This document shows positions 1 to 8,300 of a DNA stretch of 12,780 bases, in pieces (within the stretch, counting starts at the first letter, position 1; each line of letters starts with the position of its first letter). The stretch spans positions 1 through 12,780 of the forward strand of contig CAVIWF010000060.1 of assembly GCA_963646285.1 (NCBI GenBank), read 5' to 3'. Under the pieces are notes generated by a model, which made no database searches, was not told where the DNA came from, and saw nothing but the letters and a program-made list of their open reading frames with translations. The stretch comes from CAKUFA01 sp963646285 (GTDB lineage Bacteria; Bacillota; Clostridia; Christensenellales; Aristaeellaceae). The position numbers and the translations under genes are program-made.

Positions 1-70
1 TTCGTGCTTTTTCGTCAGAAAAAGCTTCATTACACGAACGAACGGCCGGGAGAAAGGCTTTGCCGTTCGA
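1..70. other. Structured non-coding segment with two hairpins
   Basis: No gene is visible here. One perfect 8-base stem pairs 6-13 (GCTTTTTC) with 18-25 (GAAAAAGC) around a 4-base loop. TTCGTG at 1-6 can also pair with CACGAA at 33-38, giving a larger imperfect structure. A second 8-base stem pairs 39-46 (CGAACGGC) with 62-69 (GCCGTTCG) around a 15-base loop. Neither stem is followed by a clear T-run, so they are not convincing terminators alone. They could be transcript-end structures, a small dispersed repeat, or the end of an element lying left of the window. Confidence 0.4.
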
Positions 71-90
71 CCAGTGAGTGAGTGCAAAAC

Positions 91-119
91 TCGACAAAGT
101 GGCTCTGCCACTTTGTCGA
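91..119 (-). terminator. Probable intrinsic terminator of the PDZ-domain gene
   Basis: A perfect 13-base inverted repeat (91-103 with 107-119) closes a 3-base loop. On the minus strand the hairpin begins 6 bases past the TAA stop at 126-128 and is followed by GTTTTG. Position and stem strength fit a factor-independent terminator. The T-run is only four bases, so termination may be weak. Confidence 0.55.
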
Positions 120-125
120 AAGCCC

Positions 126-509
126 TTACGGCAAGCTTACCGTGATGGTAATTTCCGCCCCGTAGCGCATCAGGGTGAAGCTCAGCGCCCCTTCCTCCTG
201 ACTGAGAAGCAGGTTCTCCATTTCATCCGCCGTGGTGACGGCGTTGTCATCCACGGAAAGGAGATAATCCCCGGAGCGCACCCCTGCCAGGTCGGCGGCA
301 CTGCCCTCCCGCACAGCCAGCACGTACAGGCCGCTGTCCGTGTCCTGCACCACCAGCCCCAGGGCGGCGGCAGAGGGCTCGGCTGTGGCAGCAGGGGCTT
401 CCTGGGTGGGGAAAAGATGGGGATGAACGAAAATCAGGCACAGGATGGCGGCGGCCACGGCCACCAGGCCGATGATGAGGATCCTTTTCCGGGCTTTGCG
501 CAGGGGCAT
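126..509 (-). CDS. Small membrane-anchored PDZ-domain protein (127 aa)
   Basis: The protein has a basic N-terminus (MPLRKARKR), one hydrophobic segment at about residues 10-28, an Ala/Pro-rich linker at about 32-48, and a single PDZ-like domain at about 49-126. PDZ features seen are the carboxylate-loop-like ALGLVV, the segment VREGSAADLAGVRSGDYLLS with its GD turn before a beta strand, and a closing strand pair. There is no protease domain, so this is not an HtrA- or CtpA-type enzyme. By family knowledge, such PDZ modules bind C-terminal or exposed peptide tails, which suggests an extracytoplasmic adaptor or sensor. The start at 509 is chosen over an in-frame start at 581: GGAAGG lies 7 bases before this ATG on the minus strand, and the longer version would add a non-hydrophobic extension encoded by a repeat-rich promoter region. 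It is transcribed away from the secreted-protein genes and has its own probable terminator. Substrate unknown. Confidence 0.82.
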   Translation of the reverse strand: MPLRKARKRILIIGLVAVAAAILCLIFVHPHLFPTQEAPAATAEPSAAALGLVVQDTDSGLYVLAVREGSAADLAGVRSGDYLLSVDDNAVTTADEMENLLLSQEEGALSFTLMRYGAEITITVSLP

Positions 510-541
510 GTCCCCACCTTCCTTTCTGTTTGGATGCCTGT

Positions 542-600
542 ATCCTATCCAATGCAGGTGAAAAGTAGGTGAATCCGGCATGAATCCAAGATGAAAGGAT
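542..600 (-). promoter_or_regulatory. 11-base phased direct repeats and -10 box for the PDZ gene
   Basis: On the plus strand TGAA occurs at 559-562, 570-573, 581-584 and 592-595, exactly 11 bases apart. The flanks are partly conserved: AGGTGAA at 556 and 567, TGAATCC at 570 and 581. On the minus strand this reads as four TTCA cores on one helix face, ending 11 bases upstream of a -10-like TAGGAT (plus 542-547). No good -35 box is present. OmpR/PhoB-family response regulators commonly bind 11-base direct repeats that replace a -35 element, so an activated promoter is a reasonable inference. The regulator is not in the window. Confidence 0.45.
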
Positions 601-774
601 TCGGTTACATGGGAACAGACGAACTCCTTCCTTCAAAAAAATTTCGAAAAAACCCGAAAAAATTTTTTGAAGGGGCTTTTCGGGGCAGCTCCTCCCAAAG
701 GGCGGCAGGGGATGGAAAAGCCCCCACCGGGAACCTGTGAGCATCCGTCGAATTGTTACGGGAATGTAACCGAA
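600..774. repeat. Inverted pair of ATGTAACCGAA sites in the divergent spacer
   Basis: ATGTAACCGAA occurs on the plus strand at 764-774 and on the minus strand at 600-610, in opposite orientations about 153 bases apart. Its core TGTAACCG recurs at 1009-1016, and GTAACC again at 1022-1027. At the second site GTTAC (755-759) forms a local inverted repeat with GTAAC (766-770). Their location between divergent genes suggests operators for a shared regulator. No function is proven. Confidence 0.4.
626..673. other. A-tract-rich long hairpin, probably intrinsically curved DNA
   Basis: A-runs lie at 635-641, 647-652 and 657-662, with a T-run at 663-668. Their starts are 10-12 bases apart, close to helical repeat, which is the signature of curved DNA. 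The segment is also an imperfect inverted repeat: CCTTCAAAAAA (630-640) pairs with TTTTTTGAAGG (663-673), and inner TTTCG (642-646) pairs with CGAAA (655-659). It may act as a terminator-like hairpin or as a bend between the two divergent promoters. Confidence 0.4.
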
Positions 775-858
775 ACTGAACCCTATCGCAATATGTTCAA
801 GGCGATTTGACACACTTGTGTTAAAGAAAGAAAACAACCGGGGCAGAAAGGAGAAAAT
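675..858. other. Remaining intergenic stretch with no clear gene
   Basis: No coding region is convincing here. A consensus -35-like TTGACA lies at 807-812, but nothing resembling TATAAT follows at 16-18 bases. ACAC/GTGT short arms at 812-821 form a weak inverted repeat beside it. The segment ends in AAAGGAG (847-853), the candidate ribosome binding site of the small ORF at 859. Confidence 0.35.
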
Positions 859-1044
859 ATGACCTGTCAGGACAAAAAAGAGCCCCTTGACAGCGCAACA
901 CAAAAAAATGTGTTTTTCAAAAAAAGATTTCCCACCGGGGTCGAAAACAGCCTTTTTGGGGGTCAAAAACGTCGATTTTGTTGTAAATTCTCCGGTGCCT
1001 TTCCTATTTGTAACCGTCTACGTAACCTTCATGGTGTAGAATAG
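859..1044 (+). CDS. Possible 61-residue small ORF (hypothetical)
   Basis: ATG at 859 is preceded by AAAGGAG at 847-853 with a 5-base gap, a good ribosome binding site, and the frame is open to TAG at 1042-1044. The predicted peptide is basic, with cysteines at residues 3, 41, 42 and 51 and no signal peptide or membrane helix. Its base composition is AT-rich and unlike the genes downstream. No family is recognised. It ends 66 bases before the first secreted-protein gene, so it could be a leader peptide, a regulator of that operon, or simply an untranslated leader with a chance ORF. The last is at least as likely. Confidence 0.25.
   Translation: MTCQDKKEPLDSATQKNVFFKKRFPTGVENSLFGGQKRRFCCKFSGAFPICNRLRNLHGVE
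897..917 (+). other. Short hairpin with A6 loop and T-run
   Basis: AACACA (897-902) and TGTGTT (909-914) form a perfect 6-base stem around six A residues, and the run of T continues to 917. The stem is AT-rich and weak, but the layout resembles a poor terminator or attenuator ahead of the secreted-protein genes. A TTGACA lies just upstream at 887-892, without a matching -10 box. Confidence 0.25.
1008..1042 (+). promoter_or_regulatory. Candidate promoter of the secreted-protein operon
   Basis: TAGAAT at 1037-1042 resembles a -10 box and would give a leader of about 60 bases before the ATG at 1111. No good -35 lies at the usual spacing; TTGTAA at 1008-1013 is 23 bases away. GTAACC motifs at 1010 and 1022 overlap the region and could be activator sites. 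This is the best candidate by eye, but weak. Confidence 0.25.
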
Positions 1045-1110
1045 AGATACCCAAGGTGGAAAAATAGATGATGCCCCTTTCCGGGGTGAATTGATAGGAG
1101 GACTTGTGTT

Positions 1111-1626
1111 ATGAAGAAGCTGCTCACCATCCTGACGGCGGCGATGTTGATGACCACACTGGCCGCAGCAGAAACCGGCACCCCCACGGATCTGGGCACC
1201 CCCTTTGCGGAGGTAACAGCCACCCCCGCCCCTGTGGTGGAGGAGACCGCCGCCCCTGTGACGGAAGTGCCTGTGGTGGTCACGGAAGTGCCTGCCACAG
1301 AGGTTCCCGCCACGGAAGTGCCTGTGGTGGTTACGGAAGTGCCTGTGGTGGTGACCGAAGCCCCTGTGGAGGAAGCTGCTGCTCAGCGCTCCATCCGCAT
1401 TGTGGCCTTTGGGGACGCAGAAGACTTCTATGTAGGCAACCGGGTTGGCCTGTATGCCGAGCTGAAGGGCTATGAAGGCCTGAACGTTGCCATCCAGTGG
1501 CAGCGCTGGAACCCCGCCACCGAAACCTGGGAAGACATTCCCGACGCCACCAACCTGGCTCTGTGGATCGACACCACCCCCGGCATGGACGGCTCCATGT
1601 GGCAGGTGGTTGTGACCATCCTGTAA
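1111..1626 (+). CDS. Small secreted protein with TEVP stalk and C-terminal Ig-like domain (171 aa)
   Basis: AGGAGG at 1096-1101 precedes the ATG by 9 bases. Residues 1-20 form a Sec signal peptide (MKKLL, hydrophobic core, cleavage probably after LAAA). Residues about 30-91 are a low-complexity stalk of Thr, Val, Pro and Glu built on TEVPVVV and TEVPA units. Residues about 93-171 form a beta-rich domain: SIRI, GNRVGLYAELKGY, IQWQRW and a closing MWQVVVTIL. The same layout (SI.I, LKGY, IQWQ, W.VVVT) recurs at the C-terminus of the next gene, so the two are paralogues. The pattern resembles a bacterial Ig-like fold, an inference without an alignment. There is no lipobox cysteine, LPXTG or C-terminal membrane helix, so the protein is probably released or held non-covalently. 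It appears to be first in a three-gene secreted cluster. Function unknown. Confidence 0.88.
   Translation: MKKLLTILTAAMLMTTLAAAETGTPTDLGTPFAEVTATPAPVVEETAAPVTEVPVVVTEVPATEVPATEVPVVVTEVPVVVTEAPVEEAAAQRSIRIVAFGDAEDFYVGNRVGLYAELKGYEGLNVAIQWQRWNPATETWEDIPDATNLALWIDTTPGMDGSMWQVVVTIL
1261..1352 (+). repeat. In-frame repeats encoding TEVPVVV
   Basis: The 20-base sequence ACGGAAGTGCCTGTGGTGGT occurs three times exactly, at 1261-1280, 1312-1331 and 1333-1352, with related shorter TEVPA units between. Identity at DNA level means the number of units could change by slippage or recombination, altering stalk length. Confidence 0.8.
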
Positions 1627-1640
1627 TTACCTATTATAAT
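1610..1640 (+). promoter_or_regulatory. Possible internal promoter before the second secreted-protein gene
   Basis: A perfect TATAAT lies at 1635-1640 in the 57-base gap between the genes. The best upstream partner is TTGTGA at 1610-1615, with a 19-base spacer, longer than ideal. A small GAGAA/TTCTC stem follows at 1641-1655. It may boost the second and third genes, but AT-rich gaps produce such boxes by chance. Confidence 0.3.
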
Positions 1641-1683
1641 GAGAAGATAATTCTCCGCGCAGAGTTTTTAAGGAGGAACACGC

Positions 1684-2328
1684 ATGAGCAACAAAATGAA
1701 AAGCCTTGCGGCGCTGGTGCTGATGATGACCCTGCTGCTGACGATGACGCCTGCAGCCCTGGCTGACTCCGCCGTGTATGTGCTGCACCTGAGACCCGCC
1801 CCCACGGCCACCCCCGCCCCGGAGGCAACGGAAGCCCCCCTGGCTACGGAAGCCCCTGCCACGGCTGTGACCTGGCAGAAGGATGAAAACGGCAACCTGG
1901 TGCTGGATGAAAACGGCAACCCGGTGGCCACCGTGCCCGCCGGACAGGAAACCCCCGTGGCCTACGCCAAGGATGAAAACGGTAGCCTGATCCTGGATGA
2001 AAACGGCAACCCCATCGTAACGGAAACCGTCCCCGCCGGGTCCGACAAGATCTCCACCCTGGAGGACGAGCTGGATCCCAACCGGAGCATTGACATTTAT
2101 GTATCCTGGAACGGGCAGGAGGCAGCCTTTGGCAACACCGCCACCCTTTCCGCCGTGCTCAAGGGCTACGGCAGCGCCCAGTGCACCATTCAGTGGCAGA
2201 CCAGCAAGGACGACGCTACCTGGCAGAACGTGGCAGGCGGCACCGGCGCCCGGCTGAACGTGGTGGTTACGGAAGAGAACCACATGGACTACTGGCGCGT
2301 TGTGGTTACCGTGGCTGACCCTGAGTAA
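1684..2328 (+). CDS. Small secreted protein with DENGN repeats and C-terminal Ig-like domain (214 aa)
   Basis: AGGAGG at 1671-1676 lies 7 bases before the ATG. Residues 1-27 are a Sec signal peptide, cleavage probably after AALA. A Thr/Pro/Ala/Glu stalk follows at about 38-62. Residues 66-121 hold two 30-residue repeats, each opening with KDENG(N/S)L(V/I)LDENGNP and ending in a VPAG segment. The C-terminal domain (about 135-214) has SIDI, ATLSAVLKGY, TIQWQ and WRVVVTV, matching the C-terminus of the preceding gene (SIRI, AELKGY, AIQWQ, WQVVVTI). The two therefore arose by duplication and then gained different stalks. Asp/Asn/Gly-rich DENGN segments can bind calcium in other proteins; here that is only a possibility. 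No sortase motif or C-terminal membrane anchor is seen. It lies 45 bases before the giant gene and is probably cotranscribed with it. Confidence 0.9.
   Translation: MSNKMKSLAALVLMMTLLLTMTPAALADSAVYVLHLRPAPTATPAPEATEAPLATEAPATAVTWQKDENGNLVLDENGNPVATVPAGQETPVAYAKDENGSLILDENGNPIVTETVPAGSDKISTLEDELDPNRSIDIYVSWNGQEAAFGNTATLSAVLKGYGSAQCTIQWQTSKDDATWQNVAGGTGARLNVVVTEENHMDYWRVVVTVADPE
1879..2037 (+). repeat. Two 90-base in-frame repeats (DENGN units)
   Basis: Segments starting at 1879 and 1969 encode the same 15-residue opening with few changes, for example AAGGATGAAAACGG at both. Within each unit GATGAAAACGGCAAC-type sequence also occurs twice, so the repeat is itself internally duplicated. The second unit lacks the last residues of the first. 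Confidence 0.75.
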
Positions 2329-2348
2329 CATGCATCTTTTCTCTCACA

Positions 2349-2366
2349 CCATTGGTAAATGGAGGA
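2349..2366 (+). promoter_or_regulatory. Ribosome binding site of the giant gene, partly within a small stem
   Basis: GGAGGA at 2361-2366 lies 7 bases before the ATG at 2374. CCATT (2349-2353) can pair with AATGG (2358-2362) around a 4-base loop, covering only the first two G residues. The stem is weak and probably has little effect, but the strong ribosome binding site supports this start. Confidence 0.5.
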
Positions 2367-2373
2367 TGGAATT

Positions 2374-5300
2374 ATGAAAGACACCATGCGGAGAGCACTG
2401 GCGTGGCTGACGGCGGTCATGATGATCATCAGCTGCATGCCAATGACTGCCTTGGCAGAAATCATTGACGTCAGCCGATCTACCCGCCCCTTCATCGCCC
2501 TCACGGCGGTTGAACCGGACACGGATATTTACGTGACCTTCAACTTCACTGTGGATGGCGAAACGGTCAGCACCCAGATCGTGAACCAGACCAAGGGCGA
2601 AAGCGTCACCCGCCCCGCTACCCCCACGGCTCCGGACGGCAAGCAGTTCGATGGCTGGTACGTGGGCGATACGGAGCTGACCTTCGGTGTGGTTTCCGGC
2701 TATACAGCCACCACCGAAGTCGCCGTGAACGCCAAGTTCACCGACGTGTACTATGTGTACTTCCTCAGCGAGGATGGCTATGTGCACGCCACCAAGCAGG
2801 CAACTGCTGACAATGGCTACAAGGTCAGCCTGCCTGACGACTATGAAGCCAAGAATGCCAAGGTGACCGGCTGGGTCATCAAGGACACCGACACCGCCTT
2901 CACCGCTGACACGGTCGTTACCGGGGATACCTATGTGACCCCTGTGACCGTGCCTGCCTACTGGGTCACCTTCAACACGGCCGGCGGCAGCCAGATGACC
3001 AGCCAGTACGTGGAGCAGGGTCAGTCCCTGAACCTGGATACCCTGACGCCCCCCACCCGCACCGGCTACACCTTCGCCGGCTGGCAGGATCCCAGCGGCG
3101 CCACCGTGTCCGGCAGCTTCACCCCCACCGCCAGCGTGGTGCTGACGGCAGTGTGGAATCCTTCCAAGGTCAAGTACACCGTGGTGTACTGGGGCGAAAA
3201 TGCCAATGACGAGAACTATTCCATGTTGGCAACGGATGCCAGCAAGACGGCAAACACCGGCACCGAGTTGACGCTGGATGCAACCTCCGGCAAACTTCCT
3301 TCTTCTGTAAGCGACAGTACCTACTTTACCTTTGAGAAGTCTGATACCATCACCGTGGCAGCAGACGGCTCCTCCGTGCTGAACGTGTACTACACGAGAA
3401 ATGAGTACACCATCACCTTTAATATCATTGGCAATCTGAGCTGGTACAGGATTACCACCTATCCTGTGCTGACGATGAACGGCACCAACTATTCCAGCAC
3501 CTATGACTTTAAAGCCAAGTATGAGCAGGACATTTCTGCCCTGTGGCCTACAGCTGGCGACTTTACTACACTGCCTGTTGCAAGAGGCGGCGGCGGTCCT
3601 GGCGGCGGTGGTGGTGGCTCAACCACCTATTCCTTCAACAGCTGGAATTCGACTTGGACATCCAAGCGGCTGACGCTGACCAGCGATATTATTGCTCAGG
3701 GCACTTTGGATGCCTCTTGGTCAACCAATCTGGTAGAATATACCCTGAACTACATGTTCGAAACGCCGGACGGCACCGGCACCGCCTATACCTATGGTGG
3801 CACGACCCGCTATTATAAGAAGAACGAGCAGTATTCTCAGACAGCGTACACATCCAGTGGTTCCACGTGGAGTGCTAAGGCAATTACGGGCTTCACTTCT
3901 GTGGATGTTGATCAGAGTGGCACGACCGTAGACCTTTACTATTCCCGCAATAGCTATATCCTGACCCTGAACAACATGGGCAGCGAAACCTCCGAAAGTA
4001 TCATGTTCGAAGCAGATATTTCCGGCAAGGGCGTTACCCCTTCCACCATTCCGGATGGTTTCGAAGCATCTGACTTCAAGGGCTGGTACGAAGTAGAACC
4101 CGCTCAGATCAGTGACGCCACCAGTCCTTACACCTTCGGCACCATGCCTGCCAAGAATGTGGTGCTCTATGCCTACTGGGCAAAGCCCAAGGTTACGGTG
4201 AACATTAAGGTCAATGTGACCACTGAAATCGGCTTTGACAAAAATGAAACCGTTGCACAGGGTACTTCCATCGGGCAGACCCAAGTGTATGCGGATGCGA
4301 ACAACTTCATTAAAGAGCATGGCTTGACCATCATCAAGTGGGTTGATAGCGAAGGTAATAACATCGATATCAACGAACCTCTTTATGGGGACATGGAAAT
4401 CAAGCCCATCTTCGTGGGTCAGACCTACACCCTGACCTACACCGCCGGCGAGGGCACGGGCGCTGACGTGACCGACCCCAACGCCTACGCCCCCGATGCT
4501 TCCGCCCGTGTGGCCAACAGCACCTTCACCGCCCCCACGGGCAAGGTGTTCGCCTACTGGACGGACGGCACCAACAACTACTACCCCGGCACCTACCTGA
4601 CCCTGAACGACAACGTGACCCTGACCGCCGTGTACGTGGATACCTACGGCACTGTGTCCGTAACCTACAAGGCCAACGGCGGTGAAGGCAGCGACTACAC
4701 CACCGGTGCCGTGCTGAACAACGGCAAGGTCACCGTGCTGGGCAATACGGCAGTTGGCATCACGCCTAAGACCGGCTACAACTTCGTCAGCTGGAACACC
4801 GCCGCTAACGGCAGCGGTACCTCCTTTGCTGCAGGCGCAGAAGCCCGCCTGAACAGCGATGGCGAAAACGTGCTGTACGCCATCTGGGCTGCCAACACGG
4901 ATGTGAGCTACACGGTGCACTACTATAAGCAGGGCACCACCCAGTCCGTTGCAGAGGATAAGGTAGTTAAAAACCAGACCTTCAACACCTCCATCACCGA
5001 GTCTGCAGAGACGGTTACCGGCTACACCGTGGTGAAGCCGGAAGCCCAGACCTTCACCCTGGATGAATACGACATGGAAATCACCTTCTACTACACCGCC
5101 AATAGCTGCACCTACTATGTGAAGTACTATCTGGACGGCGTGGAGCAGAAGGATCTTCAGGCAACCGGCACGGCAGACTTTGGCACGAAGGTAGAAACCT
5201 ACACCGATAAGTGCCCCATCGGCTACGTGCTGGACAAGACGGAAAACCTGCCCCTGACCATTCAGGTGGATCAGAGCAAGAACATCATCAACGTCTACTA

Positions 5301-8300
5301 TAAAAAGAATGTCTTCGCCCTCACCGTGAACTATGTTTACAAGGATGGCACCAAGGCAGCAGAACCCCACACCGAAAACGTGACCTACGGCGGGGCTTAT
5401 TCCGTGACCTCTCCTGCCATTGACGGCTATGTGCCCAGCACGGCTGTGGTCACCGGCACCATGCCCGCAGAGGACAAGACGGTCACCGTTACCTACACCA
5501 AGCGGACGGACCTGAGCTACACCGTCCACTATGTGTGGAACAACACCACCACCGCCGTGGCGGCGGATAAGGTGGTCACCGGCCAGACCTTCGGTGATGT
5601 GATTACGGAATCCCCCATCACCATCAATGGCTACACCCCCGTATCCACGGATACCAAGGATGTTGCCATTACCACCGGCACCAACGAGATCACTTTCTAC
5701 TACTATAAGAATGCCAAGATCATGGCAGACAGTTCCGAGACCGACTACAACGGTAAGGAAGTGACCGTGACCGGGTACGACTGCTCCGAAGACGAAGCAG
5801 ACTTCTCCGATGTGGTGACTGTGTACGCTGCCCGCACGGATGCAGGCGAAACCGGCGTTGTGCCTACCCTGACGGAAAACAAGGTAGACAAGACCGGCAA
5901 GTACATCGTGACCGGCACGGTGGAAGGGCTCATCACCATTCTCAAGCGGAATGTGACCCTGACCAGCGGCACGGCCTCCAAGGCCTATGACGGCACCCCC
6001 CTGACCAACAGCGACGTTGCCGTTGGCGGCATGGGCTTTGCGGATGGCGAAGGCGCCGCCTACGATGTTACCGGCAGCCAGACGAATGTCGGCACCAGCG
6101 ACAACACCTTCACCTATACCCTGAACGACAATACCAAGGCTGATAACTACAACATCGAGACGAAGAACGGCACCCTGACCGTGACCGAAACGGCAGCGGC
6201 TGTGGTGGTCACCCTCCATGGCAACACCGACACCGTAACCTATGACGGCGTCACCCACACGGTCACCGGCTACACCGTGGATACCATCACCCTGGGCGGC
6301 GAGGCTACCACCCTGTACACCGCCGATGACTTCGGCCTGGCAGCTGGGGTCAACGCCTATGCGGAAGGCACCCACACGGGCAGCTACACCATGGGGCTCA
6401 CCAGCGCCAGCTTCGTGAACAACAACACCACCTTCACCAATGTGACCTTCGTGGTCACCGACGGCGAACTGACGGTGGATCCCCGGACACTGACCATCAA
6501 CGCCAGCAACGGCGAATGGGTCTATGACGGCCAGGCTCACAGCACCGACAGCATCAGCTACAAGGGGCTGGCTGACGGGGACAAGCTGGACAGCATCACC
6601 GTCACAGGCTCCATCACCAATGTGGGCGAAGTGGAAAACAAGGTTTCCAATGCTGTGATCCTGAATGCAGCAGGGGAAAACGTGAATGACGACTACGCCA
6701 TCACCTACAACAATGCTACCCTGAAGGTTACCCCCGTTACCGACAAGGTCACCGTGACCATCACCGGCAAGACTTCTACCTTGACCTACGATGGCGATGA
6801 GCACGAAGCGACCGGCTATACGGTCAGCATCGACAACGACCTGTATCAGGAAGCTGACTTCACCTTCTCCGGCACGGCGGAAGTATCCGGCACCAATGCG
6901 GATACCTATTCCATGGGTCTGAAGGAAGATCAGTTCGCCAACATCAGCAGCAACTTCGCCAATGTGACCTTCCTGGTCACCGACGGTTCCCTGACCATCG
7001 AAAAGCGGAACGTGACCCTGAAGAGCGCAGATGCTAAAAAGGTGTACGACGGCACGGCACTGGAAGACCACACCGTGACCATCACCAGCGGCAGCTTCGC
7101 CAAGGATGAGGGTGTGGACACCACCGTTACCGGCAGCCAGCTGAACGTAGGCGAGAGCGACAACGTCTTCACCTACGATCTGCATGTTGACACCCTGGAA
7201 TCCAACTACAACATCACCACGGAAACCGGCAAGCTGACCGTCACCCCCGTTACCGACAAGGTGACTGTCACCATCACCGAGCACGGCGACACCGTGAAGT
7301 ACGACGGCAAAGCCCATACCGTGACCGGCTATGATGTGGCCATTTCCAACCCCCTGTACACCACCGCTGACTTCATCTTCTCCGGCACGGATACCGTATC
7401 CGGCACGGATGCGGATACCTACGACATGGACGTGAAGGCTGCCGACTTCACCAACATCAGCGGCAACTTCACCAACGTGGAATTCGTGGTGGTGGATGGT
7501 CAGCTGACCATCACCAAGCGTGCAGTAACCCTGAAGAGTGCAGACGACTCCAAGGTGTACGACGGTACGCCCCTGACCAACGACAAGGTCACCGTCACCG
7601 GCGATGGCTTCGCTGATGGCGAAGGTGCAACCTACAACGTTACCGGCAGCCAGACGGCTGTGGGCACCAGCGACAACGCCTACACCTACACCCTGAACGA
7701 CAACACCAAGGCTGATAACTACACCATTACCCAGCTGACCGGCAAGCTGACCGTGACCGAAACGGCTGTGGAAGTGGTTGTGACCCTGAAGGGCAACAGC
7801 TACACCCACGTGTACGATGGCAACACCTACATGGCCAACGGCTATGAGGTGGTCAGCATCTCCACCAGCCTGTACAAGGAAAGCGACTTCAGCCTGGCAG
7901 CTGGAGCCAGTGCCCATGCGGAACGTCTCCATGCAGGCACCACCAACATGGGTCTCACGGCAGACAGCTTCGTGAACAACAACACCACCTTCACCAACGT
8001 GACCTTCGTTGTGGAAAGCGACGGCTATGTGACCATTGAACCCAAGCCTGTCACCTTTATCGCCGCCAGCGCTACCAAGGAATACGATAAGAAGGAACTG
8101 ACCAGCAGCAGCCACATTGACGGCGCACTGGCAAGCGGCGACAAGCTGGACAGCATCGACGTGGTCGGTACCATCACCAACGTGGGCTCTGTGCCCAACG
8201 TGATCTCCAATGCTGTGATCCTGAATGCAGCAGGGGACAACGTGAATGACGACTACGCCATCACCTACGAAAGCGGCACCCTGACCATCACCCCTGTGGA

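Noticed and set aside
126..581. Longer N-terminus of the PDZ protein starting at 581
   Set aside because: The extra 24 codons overlap the phased TGAA repeats and the -10 box, and no good ribosome binding site was found for it, whereas the start at 509 has GGAAGG 7 bases upstream.
807..915. Two consensus TTGACA boxes (807 and 887) as strong promoters
   Set aside because: Neither has a -10-like hexamer at 16-18 bases downstream, so they are not supported as sigma-70-type promoters by sequence alone.
247..966. 239-codon minus-strand frame overlapping the PDZ gene
   Set aside because: It overlaps the PDZ gene in another frame, runs through the repeat-rich promoter region, and reads as low-complexity Arg/Pro/Gly/His. 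The PDZ frame has a proper ribosome binding site, membrane segment and domain.
1627..2331. 234-codon minus-strand frame opposite the second small secreted gene
   Set aside because: Its Gly/His/Val-rich composition is the mirror of GC-rich coding DNA, while the plus strand has a ribosome binding site, signal peptide and a domain shared with its neighbour.
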